A stretch of 64,000 nt of DNA. It comes from Hanleya hanleyi (Eukaryota > Mollusca > Polyplacophora > Lepidopleurida > Hanleyidae). The notes below the pieces were generated by a model, which made no database searches, had not been told where the DNA came from, and worked only from the letters and a program-made list of their open reading frames with translations. The stretch covers positions 1-64,000 of the forward strand of contig JAVTVY010036974.1 in the NCBI GenBank assembly GCA_036873755.1, in the 5' to 3' direction. The translations under genes and the position numbers were made by a program. Shown piece by piece: positions 53,791 to 63,830 of the stretch. The stretch's first letter is position 1; every line of letters begins with the position of its first letter.

Positions 53791-54329
53791 ATAGGGCGAT
53801 GACGGTGGAAACAGTGCCGGATCATGGGCCAATGGCGCCGATAGATGTCACTCACTGGATGGTCTTCATATAACAGATCGCTAGGAACATTTATGGGTTC
53901 GTCCGCGAAGTGTACTGTGCCCTCCACGTCGTACAAAATCTGGCCCAGGGTCTTGTCTTCGGTATTTGACTGTTGAATTAGGGCGACATCATCATCGGCC
54001 CTCGTGCGATGGGTGGGAGTTCCCGCTGTCTCGATACTGGTGTCTACGGGCAACTCTACCTGCAAACGTGACTGCAGAACAGGGTGTCGTGTGTGTTGGT
54101 GTCGCAGCAGCTGACTGGTCAATTTGAAAAGCCGACCACATTCCTCGCATAGATGCTTGGGTGCCCCATGCACTATCCGTTCGTGACACCGTAGACTGTC
54201 CAGGCGATTAAATAGTTTCCCACACCATGTACAGCTATACAGGGCGGTTCCGTCGTGCTTGGTAGCCTCATGGCGGCGCAAGTCGTGCAAACGACAGAAT
54301 GATTTCGAGCACGTTGTACAAGTGAACAT
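53784..54329 (-). pseudogene. C2H2 zinc-finger gene C, 3' truncated
   Basis: From ATG 54,329 this copy has three fingers with complete Cys/His sets (CTTCSKSFCRLHDLRRH, CTWCGKLFNRLDSLRCH, CEECGRLFKLTSQLLRH) and the start of the C-terminal domain up to HCFHRHRPIQ. It is cut at 53,785 by the junction with the plus-strand gene start. Up to that point it is open and close to gene A, from which it lies 3,049 bp away. A TATA box is at 54,376-54,382. Confidence 0.78.
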
Positions 54330-54979
54330 CTTGGTGGTTGAAAGAGTGTCTGTTGAAACGGCCAGGCCGCTTCCCTTTTATAGCACGCTAGCTGGTGATC
54401 TGTTTTTAGCACACTCATTTCAAGTACCTCCAAGTCGAGGACCGAGATGTACTGGTGTACGACTGAGTCGCATTGCGCGCGTGTGTGTCTTGGAGTCCAA
54501 CCGTGCACAATGTCGAATTACGTTCTCTCCGAAAACTTCCTCTCATCGCATCTATATGCTCAGACTCATTCAATATAAACACAACCACGCTCGGTGGTGG
54601 TTGTAGCTCCCATGTGGCACAGCTCTTGGATCGGTGCTCTTGGAGCTCAAAGCTTGTGAAGCTCAGAGCTCGGAAATGACGTCATCGCACGCATGTGCGC
54701 GTACCTGTGGTGCACATTTCCCCAGTAGGTACCGAGTGCATACAGTGTGTGTGTGTGTGTGTGTACGCGCAAGCGTGCGTGTTTGTGCGTCGGTGGGTGT
54801 GTGTTTGTAGGTGGCAGGATGTATGTGTGTGTGTGTGTGAGCCTGACCGGGTACCATGTCCAGCTCGTGTACGTTATCTGAGAAAAGTTGCTCTCATCGT
54901 GACGATGTGCTCCGACATATTCAATATAAACACAACCATGAGACATCATCAACAACTACCGGAACATTGCGTATTACAC

Positions 54980-55040
54980 ATTTATTATCCCCTTCATCAC
55001 AACACACCCAAGCTAGGGGAGCCACTATGGTTATGTTTAC
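54980..55040 (-). terminator. Hairpin-GGGGATAATAAA 3'-end module (gene D)
   Basis: Nearly identical to 51,943-52,003 because it belongs to the 3-kb duplicated segment. It lies beyond the stop of gene D. Confidence 0.6.
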
Positions 55041-55293
55041 AATTCTCGTATGCTCTTGTCCGCGTATCAGACGCATTGTTGGCTGTTCTTGTCCATTGCT
55101 TTTGGCGCTTGGTATCTATGTCTGCCTTCTTATTTATCCACAGAATAAAAATTAAAATATCAAAAAACATGTTTTTTATTCTAAGCACCGTACTATTAGG
55201 TACATGTTTTGCAGAGCAGACTTCAACGGTCATGTGAACATATAGAGAATATGCGCCATGTTACGGTACCCGTCAGTACATGGGTGAATGCGT

Positions 55294-56090
55294 TCATTCG
55301 ATCGGGTGGTTAGTCAGTTTAACCACAAAAAACGTGACATTGGTCACCCTATCCACCTGCCATTTTTTGTTGGGGCGTTGTTGCCAGGCCCATTTTGAGG
55401 GATCCACGGTCTGCAGCTAGCATCGTCTTCAGTGACGCACGATTGGTGATGGTGAACGGCTGGTCAAATACCCTGATGTTGGCACTGTAATAGACATACC
55501 GAGGTTTCTCTGTCTCCGTATGCTCCAGCACATAGCCAAAAGCGACTTTTAATATGAAGGCCGTAGCTTGGTCATTGAAGATGGCTTCCACGTAGCTGCG
55601 TAGATGGGCGAGGTCGGTCAGTCGTAAATTGTAGATATCTTGAATAGGCCGATGACGGCGGAAACAGTGTCGTATCATGAGCCAATGGCGCCGATAGATG
55701 TCACTCACTGGATGGTCTTCGTGTAACAGATCGCTAGGAACATTAAGGTCTTATCGTCGGAATTTGACTGTTGCATTAGGGCGACATCATCATCATCGGC
55801 CCTTGTGCGATGGGTGGGAGTTCCCGGTGTCTCGATACTGGTGCCTACGGGCTCCCCTACCTGCAAAGGTGGCAGCGGAACAGGGTGTCGTGTGCATTGG
55901 TGTCGCAGCAACTGACTGGTCAGTTTGAAAAGCCGACCACATTCTTCGCATGGACGCTTGGGTGGCCCTTGAAGTGAACGTTCATTGCGTTGTAAATGAT
56001 CCGAGCGCTGAGACGACAGTGTACATATCGTACAGTTATACCGGGAGCTTCCGTCGTGCTTGGTAGCCTCATGGCGAAGCAAGTCGTGCA
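55294..56090 (-). pseudogene. C2H2 zinc-finger gene D, disrupted
   Basis: A duplicate of gene B. The 5' end is missing: the copy begins inside finger 1 (LHDLLRHEATKH) at about 56,090, where it meets gene E head-to-head. Fingers 2 and 3 read as in B. A deletion of about 70 bp near 55,746 removes the GQILYDVEGKV region and shifts the frame, and a small deletion near 55,419 shifts it again. The end (TNHPIE-stop at 55,294) is as in B. Confidence 0.75.
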
Positions 56091-56109
56091 GACTCTGTCA
56101 ACCACCAAA

Positions 56110-56986
56110 ATGTTCACTTGTACTACGTGCTCGAAATCATTCACTCGTCTGCACGACTTGGGCCGCCATGAGGCTACCAAACACGACGGAACCGCCCTGT
56201 ATAGCTGTACGATATGTACACTGTCGTTTCAGCCCCCGGATCATTTACAATTCATGAGCCACCCAAGCGTCCATGCGAAGAATGTGGTCGGCTTTTCAAA
56301 CTGACCAGTCAGTTGCTGCGACACCAACGCACACGACACCCTGTTCCGCAGCCACGTTTGCAGGTAGAGGAGCCCGTAGGCACCAGTATCGAGACAGCGA
56401 GAACTCCCACCCATCGCACGAGGGCCGATGAGGATGATGTCGCCCTAATTCAACAGTCAAATTCCGACGACAAGAACTTGCGCCAGATTTTGTAGGACGT
56501 GGAGGGCAAAGTACACTTCGCGGACGAACCCATAAATGTTCCTAGCGATCTGTTACACGAAGACCATCCAGTGAGTGACATCTATCGGCGCCATTGGTCC
56601 ATGATCCGGCACTGTTTCCACCGTCATCGCTCTATTCAAGATATCTACAATTTCCGACTGACCGACCTCGCCCGTCTACACAGCTACGTAGAAGCCATCT
56701 TCAACGATCAAACTACGGCCTTCAAGTTGAATCTGGCGTTTGGTTATGTGCTGCAGCATAAGGAGACAGACCAAGTCCGATACTTTAACCCGAGCAGTAA
56801 CATCCGTGTATTTGATCAATCGTTTACCATCATTAACCGGGCGTCGCTAGAGACGATGCTGGAGAAACTGAACACCGTGGATCCCTTGGAATGGGCCCAA
56901 CAGCAACGCCCAACACCCAATGGGTCGTAGAAAGGGTGACCAATGTCACGTTTTTCGTGGCTAAACTGATCAACCCCATCGGTTGA
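56110..56986 (+). pseudogene. C2H2 zinc-finger gene E, inverted and disrupted
   Basis: This plus-strand copy is the inverted-arm partner of gene A. From ATG 56,110: finger 1 CTTCSKSFTRLHDLGRHEAT and a second Cys pair (CTICTLSFQPPDHLQ), then a deletion and frameshift at about 56,255. In the next frame finger 3 (CEECGRLFKLTSQLLRH) and the linker continue to a TAG at 56,492-56,494 where other copies have Tyr. The C-terminal domain then reads on to about 56,909, where a one-base loss shifts the last 25 codons. The final TGA is at 56,984. Its promoter is replaced by the junction with gene D. Confidence 0.76.
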
Positions 56987-57147
56987 ACGCGTCACCCATG
57001 CGCTGATAATTACCATAACATGCCGTACATACTCTATATGTCTACATGCTGATCGTTAAATTTAGCTCAGTAAACACTTGTACCCAATATGACGGTGCGT
57101 TAAATAATGAAACATGGTGTTTGATATTTCAATTTGTTTTGCTGTGA

Positions 57148-57212
57148 ACATACTAAACGTGCCCAGGGCGACTCCCCCAGCCTGGCTATGATGTAACATT
57201 GGGGATAATAAA
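57148..57212 (+). terminator. Hairpin-GGGGATAATAAA 3'-end module (gene E)
   Basis: On the plus strand 'gcccagggcg', 'ccagcctggc' and GGGGATAATAAACTG follow the gene E stop by about 160 bp. It is the mirror copy of the gene A module. Confidence 0.65.
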
Positions 57213-57261
57213 CTGTATGAACATTGCTGAACTTGTTGTTATTCACGACAACCGCTATCCG

Positions 57262-57757
57262 ATTGTATAATACAGAACATATATTGTATAATACAGGACA
57301 TATATGGTACAGTACAGAAGAGAAATGGTATAATACAGCACAGATTTGATATAATACAGGACATATACTGTATAATACAGCACAGATTTGGTATAATACA
57401 GAACATATATTGTACAATACAGGAAAAATATGGTACAATACAGGACAGATTTGGTATAATACAGGACAGGTATTGTATAACACAGGACATATATTGTATA
57501 ATACAGCACAGATATGGTATAATTCAGGACAGATATAGTATAATACAGCAAAGGTATGGTATAATAGAGGACAAATATTGTATAATACAGAACATATATT
57601 GTATAATACAGGAAAAATATGGTACAATACAGGACAGATATGGTATAATACAGGGCAGACTTGGTATAATACATCACAGATTTGTTATAATACAGAACAT
57701 ATATGGTATAATAGAGGACAAATATGGTACAATACAGGACAGATTTGGTATAATGCC
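57262..57757. repeat. 21-bp minisatellite, right arm part 1
   Basis: Reverse-complement units (ggtataatacaggacagata-like) continue the right arm. The array is split at 57,757 by the 509-bp repeat block and resumes at 60,096-60,318. Its frames are periodic artefacts. Confidence 0.9.
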
Positions 57758-60095
57758 AACATATGTCAAAGACAAAAAGGTCTGTACACGGGGCGGGCCT
57801 CGGGGACGAAACGTGCACCAGCAGAATCTCGCCATATACAGGTAAAAATTACAACACATATGGCGAGATTCTGCTGGTGGACGTTTCTTCCCCGAGGCCC
57901 GCCCCCTGTACAGACCTTTTTGTCTTTGATATATGTTGGCATTGGTGGGAAGTTGATGCTGGGTCGACATCGGGCCTTACAGACTAGTCTTTTGTGTTAA
58001 ATGCCGTCATTTTCATTTGACAACGATACAGCTCACCAATCCCCAGTTTACGAGTTGTCACAGCGAAACAGCTCACCAATTACCAATATACTAGTTGGCA
58101 GAGCGTTTCCATCATAGCTATCTAGATTTGTATCTAATACCGCTTATGCCGGTGCTAGGGGTTGTGTGGTCATGTCATCCAAGTTGCCACATAAACAGGT
58201 ACAATAAAAGCGTACCTGAGATACAACACATATCACGAATCGTTATATTTTTGGTGTGTGCTTTGGAATAGGTTAACCAGAAGACTATACTGTGAAGTCA
58301 TGTGGCTCTGTCAGTATGTCGGCACCTCTTCCCACTTCCCTTATATGTGTTGTAATTTTTACCTGTATCTGGCGAGATTCTGCTGGTGGTCGTTTCGTCC
58401 CCGAGGCCCGCCCCCTGTACAGACCTTTTGGTCTTTGATATATGTTGGCATTGGTGGGAAGTTGATGCTGGGTCGACGTCGGGCCTTACAGACTAGTCTT
58501 TTGTGTTAAATGCCGTCATTTTCATCTGACAACGATACAGCTCACCAATCCCCAGTTTACGAGTTGACAAAGCGAAACAGCTCACCAATTACCAATATAC
58601 TAGTTGGCAGATCATTTCCATCATAGCTATCTAGATTTGTATCTAATACCGCTTATGCCGGTGCTAGGGGCCGTGTGGTCATGTCATCCAAGTTGCCACA
58701 TGAACAGGTACAATAAAAGCGTACCTGAGATACAACACATATCACGAATCGTTATATTCTTGGTATGTGCTTTGGAATAGGTTAACCAGAAGACTATACT
58801 GTGAAGTCATGTGGCTCTGTCAGTATGTCGGCACCTCTTCCCACTTCCCTTATATGTGTTGTAATTTTTACCTGTATCTGGCGAGATTCTGCTGGTGGTC
58901 GTTTCGTCCCCGAGGCCCGCCCCCTGTACAGACCTTTTGGTCTTTGATATATGTTGGCATTGGTGGGAAGTGGATGCTGGGTCGACATCGGGCCTTACAG
59001 ACTAGTCTTTTGTGTTAAATGCCGTCATTTTCATCTCACAACGATACAGCTCACCAATCCCCAGTTTACGAGTTGTCACAGCGAAACAGCTCCCCAATTA
59101 CCAATATACTAGTTGGCAGAGCATTTCCATCATAGCTATCTAGATTTGTATCTAATACCGCTGATGCCGGTGCTAGGGGCCGTGTGGTCATGTCATCCAA
59201 GTTGCCACATGAACAGGTACAATAAAAGCGTACCTGAGATACAACACATATCACGAATCGTTATATTCTTGGTATGTGCTTTGGAATAGGTTAACCAGAA
59301 GACTATACTGTGAAGTCATGTGGCTCTGTCAGTATGTCGGCACCTCTTCCCACTTCCCTTATATGTGTTGTAATTTTTACCTGTATATGGCGAGATTCTG
59401 CTGATGGACGTTTCGTCCCCGAGGCCCGACCCCTGTACAGATCTTTTGGTCTTTGCTATATGTTGGCATTGGTGGGAAGTTGATGCTGGGTCGACATCGG
59501 GCCTTACAGACTAGTCTTTTGTGTTAAATGCCGTCATTTTCAGCTGACACCGATACAGCTCACCAATTCCCAGTTTACGAGTTGTCACAGCGAAGCAGCT
59601 CACCAATTACCAATATACTAGTTGGCAGAGCATTTCCATCATAGCTATCTAGATTTGTATCTAATACCGCTTATGCCGGTGCTAGGGGCCGTGTGGTCAT
59701 GTCATCCAACTTGCCACATGAACAGGTACAATAAAAGCGTACCTGAGATACAACACATACCACGAATCGTTATATTCTTGGTATGTGCTTTGGAATAGGT
59801 TAACCAGAAGACTATACTGTGAAGTCATGTGACTCTGTCAGTATGTCCGCACCTCTTCCCACTTCCCTTATATACAGGTAAAAATTACAACACATATAAG
59901 GGAAGTGGGAAGAGGTGCCGACATACTGACAGAGCCACATGACTTCACAGTATAGTCTTCTGGTTAACCTATTCCAAAGCACATACCAAGAATATAACGA
60001 TTCGTGATATGTGTTGTATCTCAGGTACGCTTTTATTGTACCTGTTCATCTGGTAACTTGAATGACATGACCACACGGCCCCGAGCACCGGCATA
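57758..60095. repeat. 509-bp tandem array inserted in the right arm
   Basis: Units repeat with a period of 509 bp (ctttggaataggttaacc at 58,260, 58,769, 59,278 and 59,787), about 97-99% alike. Each contains 'tctggcgagattctgctggt', 'tggtgggaagttgatgctgg', 'aaatgccgtcattttca' and 'gcttatgccggtgctagggg'. Short inverted segments with palindromic turns occur at both ends (near 57,840 and 59,875). An 83-codon frame recurs in each unit without a recognisable domain. One related copy lies at 3,490-3,878. Confidence 0.88.
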
Positions 60096-60318
60096 AGCGG
60101 ACAGATATGGTATAATACGGACAGATATGGTATAATACAACACAGATTTGGTATAATACAAAACATATATGGTATAATAGAGTACAAATATGGTACAAAA
60201 CAGGACAGATTTTGTATAATACAGAACATATATTGTATAAAACTGGACAGATATTGTATAATACAGGACACAGTACAGATATGGTATAACACAGGACAGA
60301 TATTGCATAATACAGCAA
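60096..60318. repeat. 21-bp minisatellite, right arm part 2
   Basis: About ten reverse-complement units of the 21-bp repeat lead into the outer motif at 60,318-60,445. Confidence 0.88.
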
Positions 60319-60454
60319 CAGGGATGGGGTAGTCGGGAGCTCGGAGCTCGAGGATGGGGCAGACGGGAGCTCAGAGCTCAGAGCTATGGGCCTATGCAGA
60401 CCTCCGTGAACTTTTCGAAAAATTTCGCCGCTTAACTTCGAAACCCCTGTGGGG

Positions 60455-60990
60455 GGCCTAATCGTGTATTTTGCGCCTAATCGTGTCAGCGCCAAATGGT
60501 GTAAAAAACAATGCGCCTAATAACGTGTTGCGCCTAACCGTGTAGGAAATTTGCGGTTAATAGTGGAACTGCGTCTAATCGTGTACGAAATTTGCGCTTA
60601 ATTGTGGGACTGCACCTAATCGTGTACGGAATTTGCGCCTGTTTGTGTAAATGCGCCTAATCGTGTAAGGAGGCTGCGTCTAATCATGTAACTTCTCCTA
60701 ATCATTTGAACCATCTTGCGCCTACTTCTGCGTTGCGCCTAATCGTGTAGAAAAATTGCTCCTAATTGTGGAATTGCGCCTATTCGTGTAGGAGATTTGC
60801 TCCTAATTGTGGAAATGCGCCTATTCGTGTGAGAAATATACGTCTAATCGTGGAAACGCGCTTATTTGTGAAAATTATTTTGCGCATAATTGTACGTTGC
60901 GCCTAATCGTGGAGAAAATTTGCGTCTGTGGAAATGCGCCTAATTGTGTTTAGAGACCGCGCCTAAACGTGCACAACGTGAAGACATAAG
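60455..60990. repeat. Degenerate 'gcgcctaatcgtgta' tandem array
   Basis: More than 20 imperfect copies of a 15-bp motif (gcgcctaatcgtgta, with taattgtgg variants) alternate with 'gaaatttgc' spacers. It directly abuts the outer end of the zinc-finger element. Stops occur in all frames and no protein is suggested. Confidence 0.8.
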
Positions 60991-61049
60991 TAGTATGTAA
61001 AGGACGGATAAAGTCAACTTGACCTTCTTTCGTAATTTTTGGGGAGGTC

Positions 61050-63005
61050 ACGGGGAGATCACGTGATCAAGAGGTCAAGGTCACTATAGTTCCGGGACTT
61101 CCGGTCACGTGACCTTTGGGGCATGTATTCCTCCACGGTGATGCGGTCTGGCGGTAATGCGGTCGCGGGGAAAAAGTCTCGGCGGACAGAATGTAGCCTC
61201 AAATACGCGGGAGCCGGGGGAAATTCTCCGGCAATCTTCGCCAATCATCGGGATATTTTGGGGGCGAGAGGGGCCCCTAGTCAACCGATTGGGTGGAGTG
61301 AGGGTGTCAAAGTGGAGCGCTCGTCCAGGGCGATCAAGTCATGGGTGGGTGCATGTAAATTGAGGATTTATCCCAAAAATATGAAAAGCGGAATTCGGAC
61401 TTTACCCCTAAAATAGGGGAAAACTCCTACCAACAAGGTCCAAAAGGGCTAATATCGGTCTCCGGCTTATCGGGCCTGTCTATCAAGTCATGGGTGGGCA
61501 CTTGTCTCCGAAATATAAAATGCGGAACACGGACTTTTCCTCAACAATGGGAGAATGATTCGAACATTTGCATCTATAGGGGAAAATGACTGTATGGAGT
61601 ATGGAGGTGGTCATTTTTTGTGGATTTTATTATGGGTTGTGGGGTCTTGTTTTCTTCGTCTCATCACGTAAAACACGATGGGAATGGTCTCGGAGCTAAG
61701 CGGTGAAATTTGTCGAAAAATCCCGGTACCGAGTAGGTCTGTATATAGGCCCATACTGGCCCAGTGGATAGGTCCATACTGGGAAGTTTACTCCTGGACA
61801 TTGCGATATGGGTTGTGGGATCTTGTTTTTCACGTCTCGCCACGTAGAAAACGTAGAAAGCGGTGAATTTTTTCGAAAAGTTCACGGAGGTCTGGATAGG
61901 CCCTTAGGCCTACTGGCTCAGTGGCTAGGTCCATACTGGATAATTCACATATGTTCATTGCGATATGGGTTGTGGGATCTTGTTTTTCACGTTCCACCAC
62001 GTAGAACATGATGGGAGGGGTTTCGAAAATAAGCGGTGAATTTTTTTTTGAAAAGTCCATATACCGTGTAGATCTGTATATTGACCTATACTAGCTCAGT
62101 GGATAGGTCCATACTGAGAAATTTACTCCTGGACATTGCGATAAGGGTTGTGGGATCTTGTTTTTCACGTCTCATCACGTATAACACGATGGGCAAGGTC
62201 CCGAAGCTAAGCGGTGAATTTTTTTTAAAAAGTCACTGCGCGCATGCGTAGTGGGTAAATAGTGCGAGTGGACGTTTTGGGATCTAGGTGAGCCCCTAGT
62301 GGTCCGATATTGTCGTATGAGGTCTTATTTTGAAGCCCTCTTGAAGGAGCATCCGATCGTCCGTTTTCGTTATTCTGCGCATGCGCAATCTGGTCGTACT
62401 ATAGAAAGCAGACATTCTCGGGGTGCGTGGGTGTGTGTTTGGGTCAGAAATGGACCACTATTGGTCCAAATGGGTCGTGGAATGTGTCAAAGTGAAGCTT
62501 TTGTGGGATGGAGTCAGAATGGTGTGCTTTTTATTGCAAGTCGCGTCAATCTGCGCATGCGCAGTTGGGTGTAGTAAGTAAAGTGGTCATTTTGGGGGTG
62601 CGTGGGGGTGTGTTTGGGGTAGAGAGGGACCATCCTTGGTCCGAATGCGTCGTGTGGGATGTCATTTTGTAGCTATCGGGGTGTAGACCCCGACTTGAGG
62701 CATGTGCACGTCATCTGTGACGTCATTGGTGAAGTCATCAGTAGAAGTAGTAGCGAAAGCGGGCATTTTGGGAGTGTGAAAGAAGGTTTTTGTGATAGAG
62801 AGGGACCATCCTTGGTCCGAATGCGTCGTGTGGGATGTCATTTTGTAGCTCTCGGTATGTAGACGTCATGTATGTCCGCATCATCTGTGAGGTCATTGGT
62901 GACGTCATCAGTAGAAGTATTAGCGAAAGCGGGCATTTTGGGGTGTGTAGGAAAGCGTTTGGGGTAGAGATGGACCATCCCTGATCCGAATGCGTCGTGT
63001 GAGGC
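61050..63005. repeat. Solo P1-type terminal repeat
   Basis: The order of blocks is the reverse complement of 19,120 down to 17,900: CGCGG/'ggtgatgcggtctgg' block, 'gaaaagcggaattcggactt' block (61,375), three copies of the 'aagcggtgaattttttcg' block (61,700, 61,860, 62,030, plus 62,200), 'ggacgttttgggatctaggt' (62,272), then TGCGCATGCGCA at 62,376 and 62,552. A partly duplicated unit with 'gtgggatgtcattttgtagc' follows at 62,650-63,005. No Polinton gene follows it before the window ends, so it is a solo or separated terminus. Confidence 0.75.
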
Positions 63006-63142
63006 GTCATCTTGTATCAACGCCTGCCAACGCCAACCTTAACGCTTCAACGCCCTGGTAAATTAGCCCTGAAGCTCTGATTTTTGAAATTGACACTAAT
63101 TCATCGAAATGCGGTGAAACCGTCAACGCCTGTCGTTACGTC

Positions 63143-63710
63143 TTAATCCTATCCTGCCTGGGCTTTTTGGGACCTGGGGATAGCTCAGTGGATAGGTCTA
63201 ATTATTTTTCTTAACCCTTGAGCTAGGGAGCTGAAACTTACCACACTATATTTTTGGGTCAAGCTCTAACAGAAAATGTAAAAAAAATCCAAGATGGCCG
63301 CTTTGATGACCTCACAGTGACGTTATTTTCAAAAACGGCATTTTTTGGTCGATTTTTCGGTCAGATTTTCAAATTTTTTATTTATGAAATTTCTCCGCAA
63401 AAACAGCTTGATAAATTAGTAAATATTAATGTGATGTGTAAAAAAAGCTTTTGCTCACTTTTCATCGCAGAAAAGCAAAATTTTTGAAGAAATATGACAG
63501 AAACATCACTTTTCTAAGACCCCACATGGTCGCCATCTTGAATTTACCCATGATCCTTCCCTCGGGGGTCATGCAAATAGGCCCCAATATGATAAACTAT
63601 AAAGTCACGAAATTTCAACTCTCTATTTTTTGTCGTTCCGGAGATAGCGCAGAAAGTTTGGCAGGGAGGCGATTTCGACCCCCCCCCCCTTCCAGGCCAG
63701 GTAGGGTTAA
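63143..63710. mobile_element. TTAA MITE family, copy 3
   Basis: TTAATCCTATCCTGCCT at the left and AGGCCAGGTAGGGTTAA at the right bound the element, with TTAA on both sides. The interior matches 20,491-21,029 closely ('aaaacggcattttttggtcg', 'gaagaaatatgaca', 'cggagatagcgcagaaagtt'). Confidence 0.8.
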
Positions 63711-63769
63711 CGCCCATGATGTAGACTGGTGAGAGAACAACAACAACAACAAGGATGACAGGCCAATCA

Positions 63770-63830
63770 TTTTATTATCCCCTACAGTACATCAAACCCA
63801 AGCTGGATGAGCTGCGTTGGGTATGTTTAC
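63770..63830 (-). terminator. Hairpin-GGGGATAATAAA 3'-end module at window edge
   Basis: On the minus strand CATACCCAACGC, CAGCTTGGGTTTG, then GGGGATAATAAAATG with AATAAA. The neighbouring 63,840-63,930 ('ggctgctcttgtccaatcag') resembles the spacer beyond C2H2 gene B (52,010-52,060). It predicts another gene of this family on the minus strand beyond the right edge. The last 70 bases show nothing I recognise. Confidence 0.55.

Larger units (their letters stand above)
48500..60445. mobile_element. Zinc-finger element with Polinton-like termini
   Basis: The left end (48,500-48,655: 'ggggtctcgaagttaag', 'tttttcgaaaagttcacgga', 'ggcccatagctctgagctc') is repeated in reverse at 60,318-60,445. Both ends lead into the same 21-bp minisatellite and then into inverted copies of a C2H2 gene (50,412 minus, 56,110 plus). 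The outer motif also occurs in the P1 termini (6,590, 18,270) and at 61,690-62,220. Inside I find only C2H2 genes and spacers, with no transposase or integrase, so it is non-autonomous. The right arm is enlarged by the 509-bp array. Confidence 0.65.

Noticed and set aside
57100..57818. Long minus-strand frames of the same peptide repeat
   Set aside because: Same minisatellite in the right arm; periodic artefact.
58258..58509. 83-codon frame repeated in each 509-bp unit
   Set aside because: Repetition follows from the tandem array; the peptide has no domain and the diverged copy near 3.5 kb does not preserve the frame.
63178..63205. tRNA-like A box (gatagctcagtggataggt)
   Set aside because: The same words recur at 62,090 and 61,768 as part of terminal repeats, and no B box or acceptor stem follows.
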